A stretch of DNA of 5,553 nt from an uncultured Clostridia bacterium (GTDB lineage Bacteria; Bacillota; Clostridia; Christensenellales; QALW01), in NCBI GenBank assembly GCA_900550765.1, contig URTC01000132.1:1-5553 (forward strand), in the 5' to 3' direction. The notes beneath the pieces are model-generated. The model was not told where the DNA came from. It made no database searches and was given only the letters and a program-made list of their open reading frames with translations. Below are positions 1 to 4,506 of this stretch, in pieces. Each line of letters opens with the position of its first letter. Within the stretch, counting starts at the first letter, position 1. The position numbers and the translations under genes are program-made.

Positions 1-36
1 GCCGAGAGAAACGAAAATTAATTCTCCCTGCGTTCC

Positions 37-150
37 TGGCTCCCCTTGTCAGGGGAGCTGGCGCCGCAGGCGACTGAAGGGTAGTCTTAACGTTTCTTTC
101 TCTCCCTCAGCCTCGCTGATGCTCGGCAGCTCCCTCATCAGAGGGAGCCA
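37..150. repeat. Hairpin-rich MITE-like repeat element, copy A
   Basis: The element is bounded by a perfect 8 bp inverted repeat, TGGCTCCC at 37-44 and GGGAGCCA at 143-150. Each end forms its own hairpin: GCTCCCCT/AGGGGAGC around a TGTC loop (39-58), and GCTCCCTC/GAGGGAGC around an ATCA loop (129-148). Inside are a small CGCC/GGCG hairpin (62-72) and a CAGC...GCTG-like segment near 108-118. No coding capacity for a transposase is present, so if mobile it would depend on an enzyme elsewhere. From memory, similar CTCCCCTTGTCAGGGGAG-type elements are scattered between genes in gut Clostridia; I could not search to confirm this. It could also act as an RNA-processing or termination element. Confidence 0.75.
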
Positions 151-256
151 AGAAAGCGCAAACACTCATTTAGTAGAAGAACCCAAGAAAGCGAAAGTCT
201 TTCGGTTATTTAGCAGAAGATGCCGAGAAAGCAAAAATCAATTCTCTCTGCGTTCC

Positions 257-358
257 TGGCTCCCCTTGTCAGGGGAGCTGGCGCCGCAGGCGACTGTGGG
301 GTAGTTTTTCTCTCCCTCAGCTTCGCTGACGCTCAGCATCCCTTCTCAGAGGGAGCTG
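257..358. repeat. Hairpin-rich repeat element, copy B (partly decayed)
   Basis: This is the second copy of the element at 37-150. The left hairpin (259-278) is identical to copy A, as is the internal CGCC/GGCG segment. It lacks about 10 bases present in copy A at about 86-99. The right hairpin is damaged: the stem is reduced to roughly TCCCT/AGGGA, and the end reads GGGAGCTG instead of GGGAGCCA. A separate GGGAGCCA at 391-398 could be a displaced or remnant right end. The pattern suggests an older or decaying copy. Confidence 0.75.
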
Positions 359-410
359 AGAAAGAGAAAATCTGTCAGTTTTTTAGCAGAGGGAGCCAAA
401 AAAGAAAAGC

Positions 411-567
411 TAACGCTCGTTTCTCAAAAGAAGCCAGATGAAGCAAAATAAGTTTTAAAAAAACTATTGCTAATAACAAACTGCCCGTATGAATAGGAAT
501 GATTGATGACAGATCAGACCAAGCACAAATATCCCCGGGCAAAAAAGCCGAAACTATATTGAAATTT
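411..567. other. AT-rich spacer with no recognised gene
   Basis: I see no convincing gene, RNA or strong terminator here. The open frame on the minus strand that crosses it runs into the end of the phosphopantetheinyl transferase gene in another frame and has no ribosome binding site or family resemblance. The leftward gene should end transcription here, but the only candidate structures are weak, such as GGC/GCC around an A-tract near 539-549 and an AT-only AGTTTT/AAAACT fold near 451-465. Confidence 0.5.
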
Positions 568-1143
568 CTATTCCTGATATACAAGAGCGCAAACATATTC
601 TTCCTGCCGGAATACTTGTAAACGATAGCCCTCAATCCATCGGTGCAGACCGGTTTCATCGGCCGTCTGCACTTGCTTCATTCCGCCTGCAAGGCCAAGA
701 CCGGTAAGTTTTAAATAAGCTTCCTTCGCCGTCCAAACAGAAAAAAACCGAACCGCATCTCCGCTGATATAGGCGCGTTCCGCCGGCGTACATATTTTAG
801 AGACCAGCCGCGCATCAAAACCCCGAAGGAGCTCTATATCTGCGCCCACCGGTCCTTCCTGCACAGCGCAGAGCACCCGGGTTCCGGAATGGCTGATGCT
901 GACCTGCTGCCGGCTGCCGGGCAGGTATGGCTTTCCTGCCGCGGTGTATTCCAGCTCCAGCGTTTCCGCAGGGCGTCCCAACGCATGGGCAAGCAGCTGC
1001 TTGGCCGTATAAATGCCTAAAATAGTACGTTTTTTTGCCTCCTCCGAAAGATATCGCTCCACCTGCCGCTTTTTCGCCTCCGCACGGCAAAGGCTTTCGG
1101 CATCCCGGGGAAGCTGCCGGATATCGGCGATCCTATATTCCAT
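568..1143 (-). CDS. Sfp-type 4'-phosphopantetheinyl transferase
   Basis: The predicted 191-residue cytosolic enzyme would move the 4'-phosphopantetheine arm of coenzyme A onto a serine of acyl or peptidyl carrier proteins, turning apo- into holo-protein. The family motifs appear in order: KPYL (71-74), VSISHSG (81-87), GADIE (100-104, usual form GVDIE) and WTAKEAYLKLTGLGL (137-151). By family analogy D102, E104 and E141 bind magnesium, with K140 and K145 in the conserved WxxKEAxxK signature. It is slightly shorter than Sfp itself (about 220-230 residues). I chose the ATG at 1141-1143 because AAAGGAG (1150-1156) lies 6 bases upstream; the longer frame to 1251 would run through the likely promoter. 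No polyketide, peptide or fatty-acid synthase gene is adjacent, so its carrier-protein target is unknown; it could serve primary fatty-acid ACP or a distant cluster. The gene is divergent from ogt. Confidence 0.9.
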   Translation of the reverse strand: MEYRIADIRQLPRDAESLCRAEAKKRQVERYLSEEAKKRTILGIYTAKQLLAHALGRPAETLELEYTAAGKPYLPGSRQQVSISHSGTRVLCAVQEGPVGADIELLRGFDARLVSKICTPAERAYISGDAVRFFSVWTAKEAYLKLTGLGLAGGMKQVQTADETGLHRWIEGYRLQVFRQEEYVCALVYQE

Positions 1144-1189
1144 TTTTCTCTCCTTTGCTGCCATACATTGCAGAATGTTATAAAGTCGT

Positions 1190-1205
1190 TTGCAGCTGCC
1201 TGCAA
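1190..1205 (-). promoter_or_regulatory. Small hairpin in the leader of the phosphopantetheinyl transferase mRNA
   Basis: On the minus strand the sequence reads TTGCAGGCAGCTGCAA, a perfect 6 bp inverted repeat with a 4-base centre. It would begin about 10 nt after the predicted transcription start and about 47 nt before the start codon. It could be a 5' stabilising hairpin or a repressor operator. No function is shown by the sequence, and a repeat this short can arise by chance. Confidence 0.35.
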
Positions 1206-1221
1206 CTCTTTTTACATCTCT

Positions 1222-1251
1222 ATTATAAGAAATCCGGGGTATTTTCGTCAA
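1222..1251 (-). promoter_or_regulatory. Sigma-A-like promoter for the phosphopantetheinyl transferase gene
   Basis: On the minus strand, TTGACG (1246-1251) is followed after 18 bases by a perfect TATAAT (1222-1227). The predicted start of transcription is near 1215, giving a leader of about 70 nt before the ATG at 1143. Its -35 box lies only 15 bp from the -35 box of the opposing ogt promoter. Confidence 0.65.
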
Positions 1252-1266
1252 TCTGCTATTTTTTTA

Positions 1267-1295
1267 TTGAAAAAAACACCGCAACAGTGTATAAT
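1267..1295 (+). promoter_or_regulatory. Near-consensus sigma-A promoter for ogt
   Basis: TTGAAA (1267-1272), a 17-base spacer and a perfect TATAAT (1290-1295) match the housekeeping promoter consensus with one -35 mismatch. Transcription would start near 1302, giving a short leader of about 23 nt that contains AAAGGAG (1311-1317). An AT palindrome (TTTTTAT/ATAAAAA, 1295-1311) overlaps the predicted start. No obvious Ada-box or LexA-type operator is seen. Confidence 0.75.
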
Positions 1296-1324
1296 TTTTA
1301 TATTATAAAAAAAGGAGCACTTTT

Positions 1325-1825
1325 ATGTTCTGCGATTATATGGAATCGCCCATCGGTATTTTAAAGATCACGGCCAATCATAATTTTATCAAGGGAGTAG
1401 AACTGGTCAATGCAGCGGACACGCCTCTGCCCAACGAGCTGACAGAACAGTGCCGGCAGCAGCTGACCCAATATTTTGAACAAAAACGCACGGAATTTTC
1501 TCTTCCGCTGGCACCCAACGGCACAGCTTTTGAAAAAAGAGTTTGGCGCCGGTTATGCCAAATTCCCTACGGAAGTACGATCACCTATCAGGAGGCGGCC
1601 CGGGCAGCCGGAAATAAAAACGCCCGGCGGGCGGCGGGCACCGCGGTGGGAAAAAATCCTATTTTACTGCTCATTCCCTGTCACCGCGTGATTGGCGCCA
1701 ATGGCCATTTGACCGGTTTTGCCGCAGGAATGGATAAAAAACGTTTTTTGCTGCTGCATGAGGGGATCTCCCTTAAGGGAATGCGCCTGGCCCCAAAAAA
1801 GGACGTGCAGCCGAATACCCTTTAA
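1325..1825 (+). CDS. ogt: Methylated-DNA--protein-cysteine S-methyltransferase (O6-alkylguanine-DNA alkyltransferase)
   Basis: The 166-residue protein matches the Ogt/MGMT family, which repairs O6-alkylguanine (and less well O4-alkylthymine) by moving the alkyl group irreversibly to its own cysteine. A variable N-terminal domain (about 1-65) is followed by the DNA-binding and active-site domain: FEKRVWRRLCQIPYGSTITY (69-88), the recognition-helix region with RR at 101-102 and GKNP (109-112), then IPCHRVIG (117-124) with the acceptor C119, and a family-typical C-terminus, KRFLLLHEG (139-147). Length is normal (E. coli Ogt is about 171). The start is fixed by AAAGGAG (1311-1317), 7 bases before the ATG. 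There is no Ada-type regulatory domain, so expression is probably constitutive from the near-consensus promoter upstream. The MBL gene follows after 31 bp and is probably co-transcribed. Confidence 0.95.
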   Translation: MFCDYMESPIGILKITANHNFIKGVELVNAADTPLPNELTEQCRQQLTQYFEQKRTEFSLPLAPNGTAFEKRVWRRLCQIPYGSTITYQEAARAAGNKNARRAAGTAVGKNPILLLIPCHRVIGANGHLTGFAAGMDKKRFLLLHEGISLKGMRLAPKKDVQPNTL

Positions 1826-1856
1826 AATTTTTAACTGGGAAAAGGAGCCTATCCAA

Positions 1857-2669
1857 ATGAAAATCATTCAGCAAACCAATAAGAATGCCAAGCAAAGTAT
1901 GGGGTATGAAATCATTGCTGAAACCGGTCAGCTGCTCGTGATCGACGGCGGTTACAGCGGCAACGAAGAGGAGCTGCGGCGCATCATCAAAAGTGCCGGG
2001 GGCCATGTGGACTTGTGGCTGATTACCCACCCTCATTGTGACCATCACAATGCAGTGATCGGTGTACTATCCGATCCCCAGGGCATCACAGTGGATAAAA
2101 TCGGAACCTCTATGCTGCCGGATTCCTGGGCGGAAGGCAAAAAGGACGCGGAAGAGCTGCTCGAGTGGAACCGGTTTGAACGCACGCTTAACAACGTCTT
2201 TCAAATTCAGGAGGGTCAGATATTTCAGCTGGGCTCGCTGCGGGTAGAGGTTCTTGCCGGAGCCAATCCCGATTTGGAGATCGATCCGTTCAACAATCAA
2301 TCCTGCGTATTCCGCGTGAGTGAAGAAGATTTTTCGCTGCTGATTTTAGGCGATTTAGGCGTGGAAGCCGGACGCCGCCTGCTGCAAAAGGGATATGATT
2401 TGAAAGCCGACGCCGTACAAATGGCGCATCACGGCCAAAACGGCGCCGAAGAGGAGGTCTATCAGGCCATACAGCCGGAATGGGCTTTTTGGCCTACGCC
2501 CAAATGGCTTTGGGAGAATACCCCGTATATGGGCGGAACGCCGGGAACCGGCCCCTTCAAAACCCCTGAGGTCATTGAATGGATGAAAAAATTAGGAACA
2601 AAAAATATCACCTGTTTTGACCATACCGTCATGTTTGATACCAAGACAAAAAAAGCCGTGGAATATTGA
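1857..2669 (+). CDS. Stand-alone ComEC-type metallo-beta-lactamase-fold hydrolase
   Basis: The 270-residue protein has no signal peptide or membrane segment and is probably cytosolic. The metal-binding motif is THPHCDHHN (57-65), with H58, H60, D62 and H63 in the HxHxDH pattern; ILGDLG (163-168) supplies the bridging D166 and AHHGQNG (190-196) the last histidine. There is no histidine between residues 64 and 166, where many MBL enzymes have one. Instead FNNQSCVFRV (145-154) resembles the NNxSxV motif of the soluble C-terminal MBL domain of ComEC/Rec2, which in that family is linked to nuclease activity. The C-terminal 70 residues are rich in W, P and G (FWPTPKWLWE, 211-220) and unfamiliar. 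The substrate is unknown; nuclease or phosphodiesterase activity is inference. The ATG at 1857 has AAAGGAG (1841-1847) 9 bases upstream; earlier in-frame starts lie within ogt. Likely second gene of the ogt operon. Confidence 0.85.
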   Translation: MKIIQQTNKNAKQSMGYEIIAETGQLLVIDGGYSGNEEELRRIIKSAGGHVDLWLITHPHCDHHNAVIGVLSDPQGITVDKIGTSMLPDSWAEGKKDAEELLEWNRFERTLNNVFQIQEGQIFQLGSLRVEVLAGANPDLEIDPFNNQSCVFRVSEEDFSLLILGDLGVEAGRRLLQKGYDLKADAVQMAHHGQNGAEEEVYQAIQPEWAFWPTPKWLWENTPYMGGTPGTGPFKTPEVIEWMKKLGTKNITCFDHTVMFDTKTKKAVEY

Positions 2670-2720
2670 TGCGGGCTTTTAATGGCGGCGCTTTAAAAAG
2701 ACGGCCGAAGCCCTGGAAAC

Positions 2721-2739
2721 GGACGGAAGCGTTTCGTCC
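2721..2739 (+). terminator. Possible weak terminator or processing hairpin between the MBL and DUF1989 genes
   Basis: GGACGGAA and TTTCGTCC pair around a GCG loop, with one G-T wobble, and AATTTTT follows one base later. The stem is short and the T run is offset by two A bases, so termination may be partial. It lies in the 140 bp gap between the MBL stop and the next start codon. Confidence 0.4.
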
Positions 2740-2809
2740 GAATTTTTCCACCACCTTGCCATACTGCATTTGCAGAAGCAGAACCATGTATTTACAGAAA
2801 GGACTCGCT

Positions 2810-3400
2810 ATGAAACACGAATACACAATAGACGCCTGCAGCGGAAAATGCATCTCTGTAGCAGCCGGACAGAAGATTACCGTCATTGACGTGGACGGAG
2901 CGCAAGTTGCCGATTTTTTTGCAGAACGCTTAAAGGAACCGAGGGAATTTTTATCCACGGCTGTTACGATTGATTGCAACGCATCTATTCGCTTAAATCC
3001 GGGCGATTTCATTTATTCCAATCTCTACCGGCCGATGTTCCAAATCATAGCAGATGACGTAGGTGCGCACGATCTGCTGTTTCCCTGCTGCCGCCCAGAA
3101 ATGTATGATTTTTTCTATCATAACGGAAAAGACCATCCCAACTGCTTTGATGCCATCAACCGCAGCCTGGATGAAAACAGGCCGATCATTCAGCCAATTA
3201 ATCTGTTTATGCACACAAAGCTCCACAAAAACGGCAAAGTAACCGTAGAGCCGCCGCTTTCCAAGGCGGGAAGCAAAATACTTTTAAGTGCAAAAATGGA
3301 TATGCGTTTAGGCATTGCTGCCTGCAGCGTGTCCGAGAGCAATTGTAATAACGGAAAATGCTCTGCCATCAAGGTGATCGTGGAAGACGGAGTTTTTTAA
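2810..3400 (+). CDS. DUF1989 / urea-carboxylase-associated (carboxyguanidine deiminase-like) family protein
   Basis: The 196-residue protein carries the hallmarks of DUF1989 (COG3665): IDVDGAQVADFF (26-37), AHDLLFPCCRPEMYD (86-100), HPNCFDAINRSL (109-120), PINLFMHT (129-136) and a C-terminal DMRLGIAACSVSESN (164-178). Members once called urea-carboxylase-associated proteins include the paired CgdA/CgdB subunits of carboxyguanidine deiminase, which release ammonia during guanidine use. Here a single member stands alone with no carboxylase, allophanate hydrolase, transporter or visible guanidine riboswitch, so that role cannot be assumed. It is cysteine-rich, and the CC at 93-94, H109 and C112 are candidate metal ligands (inference). 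The ATG at 2810 has AAAGGA (2798-2803) 6 bases upstream. The frame also stays open back to an ATG at 2669 that overlaps the MBL stop as TGATG, but that 47-residue extension has no family resemblance and no good ribosome binding site. Confidence 0.85.
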   Translation: MKHEYTIDACSGKCISVAAGQKITVIDVDGAQVADFFAERLKEPREFLSTAVTIDCNASIRLNPGDFIYSNLYRPMFQIIADDVGAHDLLFPCCRPEMYDFFYHNGKDHPNCFDAINRSLDENRPIIQPINLFMHTKLHKNGKVTVEPPLSKAGSKILLSAKMDMRLGIAACSVSESNCNNGKCSAIKVIVEDGVF

Positions 3401-3628
3401 AAAGAGGTTGATTGTTTTAGAAAGATTTCTTACTTTTAAAAATACTTTCATTTCGTAAAAATTCAGGAAGACAAGAGAGAGACCGTATTGCGAAAATAAA
3501 GTATGTGTTTATTAAAAAAGAAAGCTCTTGAAAATTTTCTGTTTATCTGGATTCTGTCGTCTTTAGTTTAATCGTTTCTTATAGTATGGTTGCGTTTTAA
3601 TAAAGAAAATTGTATTGAGGAAAAAATT
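3401..3628. other. AT-rich intergenic region upstream of the HNH gene
   Basis: This 228 bp stretch holds no gene that I can support. A marked fall in GC begins directly after the DUF1989 stop. It should contain the terminator of that gene and the promoter of the HNH gene, but neither is clear. TATAGT (3580-3585) is a possible -10 box that would give a short leader, without a good -35 box at the right distance; TTGATT (3408-3413) and TTGAAA (3528-3533) are possible -35 boxes without good partners. Confidence 0.4.
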
Positions 3629-4345
3629 ATGAGTACATTAATTTCTTCTGCAATGTATGGAACAGCGATCCTTGCAGCAGTAATCGTTGCTGTAAGCATT
3701 GCTGTGTTCTTAATTCTCAGATCACCGTTTCATTATCCGTATTTTAATCGCTATTTTGATGTATCCGGTAAAAGGAACCCGCAAATGGATGATTTAATTG
3801 ATGAATTTTTGAATGCTGGAAATTTTCATACAATTCAAGAGCATAATGAATATATTCTGCTTTGGAAACAAACGTGTCAGCAAAAAATTAAAAAAAGTAA
3901 AATCAGAAATTACAGAAAAAAACAATTTAGCGCCTGTTTAAGCGATCATACTGCATTTAGGTTTTTTCTTACTCGCCAGCAGACAAGGTATAAACAACAG
4001 AATTATATAAAAACGGCATATAAGGTTACACAAATAACAGATAGATTCTTTTGTGACTATACATATCTACAAAATCGTAACGAACAGCTTAAGAAAATTG
4101 ATTATGAAACAACGCTTCGGGGATATCACAGCAAAAATCAAAGAAAACTGATGACAGGGGAACTTAGAAAGAAGATTATGATTCGGGATCACTACACTTG
4201 TCAAAATTGTGGGAAACATATGCCGGATGAAGTGGGCCTTCATATAGATCATATTATACCGATCTCTAAAGGGGGAAAAACAGTGCCGTCGAATCTTCAG
4301 GTTCTTTGTTCTAAATGTAACGGGAATAAATCAAATAAAATTTAA
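3629..4345 (+). CDS. Predicted membrane-anchored HNH endonuclease
   Basis: The 238-residue protein begins with a hydrophobic segment (about 9-31, GTAILAAVIVAVSIAVFLIL within it) that reads as a single membrane anchor. A middle region (about 32-175) is basic, rich in K, Q, Y and R, and unknown to me. At the C-terminus is a complete zinc-ribbon HNH domain (about 180-238): CQNC (C191, C194), HIDHIIPISKGG (205-216) with D207 and H208, N222, and CSKCN (C227, C230, N231). HNH enzymes cut DNA using one metal ion, with the histidine as general base. Basic residues after the anchor favour a cytoplasmic C-terminal domain by the positive-inside rule. The ATG at 3629 has a TTGAGGA site about 8 bases upstream; a TTG start at 3590 would add 13 residues but place a charged stretch before the anchor. 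The gene is AT-rich and lysine-heavy unlike its neighbours, suggesting transfer. Defence, DNA uptake or selfish roles are all possible. Confidence 0.8.
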   Translation: MSTLISSAMYGTAILAAVIVAVSIAVFLILRSPFHYPYFNRYFDVSGKRNPQMDDLIDEFLNAGNFHTIQEHNEYILLWKQTCQQKIKKSKIRNYRKKQFSACLSDHTAFRFFLTRQQTRYKQQNYIKTAYKVTQITDRFFCDYTYLQNRNEQLKKIDYETTLRGYHSKNQRKLMTGELRKKIMIRDHYTCQNCGKHMPDEVGLHIDHIIPISKGGKTVPSNLQVLCSKCNGNKSNKI

Positions 4346-4357
4346 AACAAGATAGTT

Positions 4358-4406
4358 TAAACGATACGGAGCTTTACTTGTAATATTTTCAGCTTTTTAT
4401 CGTTTA
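4358..4406 (+). other. Inverted repeat downstream of the HNH gene
   Basis: TAAACGATA (4358-4366) and TATCGTTTA (4398-4406) form a perfect 9 bp inverted repeat with a 31-base centre, starting 12 bp after the HNH stop. The second arm runs into ATTAAAAA rather than a T tract, so it is a poor intrinsic terminator. It could stabilise the 3' end of the HNH mRNA or be a remnant of the acquired segment's boundary. Confidence 0.35.
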
Positions 4407-4430
4407 TTAAAAATTACAGCGAAAAAAGAT

Positions 4431-4467
4431 AAAAAAAGCATCCGTGCAGCGGAATACCGCACGGATG
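4431..4467 (-). terminator. Strong intrinsic terminator of the F420-0:glutamate ligase-like gene
   Basis: Read on the minus strand, CATCCGTGC and GCACGGATG (outer arms 4459-4467 and 4439-4447) form a 9 bp GC-rich stem around an 11-base loop, followed after one C by seven T (4431-4437). It starts about 40 bp past the stop of the leftward gene. On the plus strand no T tract follows the hairpin, so it acts mainly on leftward transcription. A second, imperfect GC-rich fold (4479-4503) followed by CTTTTATT lies on the plus strand and might stop readthrough from the HNH gene. Confidence 0.85.
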
Positions 4468-4506
4468 TTGACAGAAAAGCCGCCGCGCTTTTAAACGCAC
4501 GGCCTT

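Larger units (their letters stand above)
1..410. repeat. Non-coding repeat cluster with direct repeats about 220 bp apart
   Basis: Positions 1-85 and 222-305 are near-identical direct copies, differing by a few substitutions and a one-base indel; after that the copies continue with small indels (101-110 matches 311-320). Between and after the hairpin elements sits a short A/G-rich motif of the form GCCRAGAAAGCRAAA, seen at about 1, 147, 182, 222, 355 and 395 with increasing decay. A companion motif, TTTAGCAGAAG-like, lies just before three of these (about 169, 207 and 381). Open frames across this region merely read through the repeats and change with each copy, so I call no gene. The layout fits a segment that was tandemly duplicated and then diverged. 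It may continue beyond the left edge. Confidence 0.85.

Noticed and set aside
1..410. CRISPR array
   Set aside because: The repeats are long, hairpin-rich and only two, with similar sequence rather than unique spacers between them, and no cas genes are present.
119..441. Two overlapping plus-strand open frames of about 60-75 codons
   Set aside because: They are translations of the duplicated hairpin repeats, have no ribosome binding site of note and no family resemblance.
1144..1251. A 36-residue N-terminal extension of the phosphopantetheinyl transferase
   Set aside because: It would cover the likely promoter and leader, starts without a ribosome binding site, and adds sequence not typical of the family; the ATG at 1143 has a strong site.
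1719..1856. Longer version of the MBL protein starting inside ogt
   Set aside because: It would overlap ogt by over 100 bp in another frame, while the ATG at 1857 has a clear AAAGGAG and begins the MBL fold at a normal position.
2670..2809. Guanidine riboswitch upstream of the DUF1989 gene
   Set aside because: I looked for paired ACGR-type stem-loops or a larger structured aptamer and saw only one simple hairpin.
3401..4430. Group I/II intron or insertion sequence carrying the HNH gene
   Set aside because: There is no interrupted host gene, no recognisable intron domain V or ribozyme core, no transposase and no flanking target duplication.
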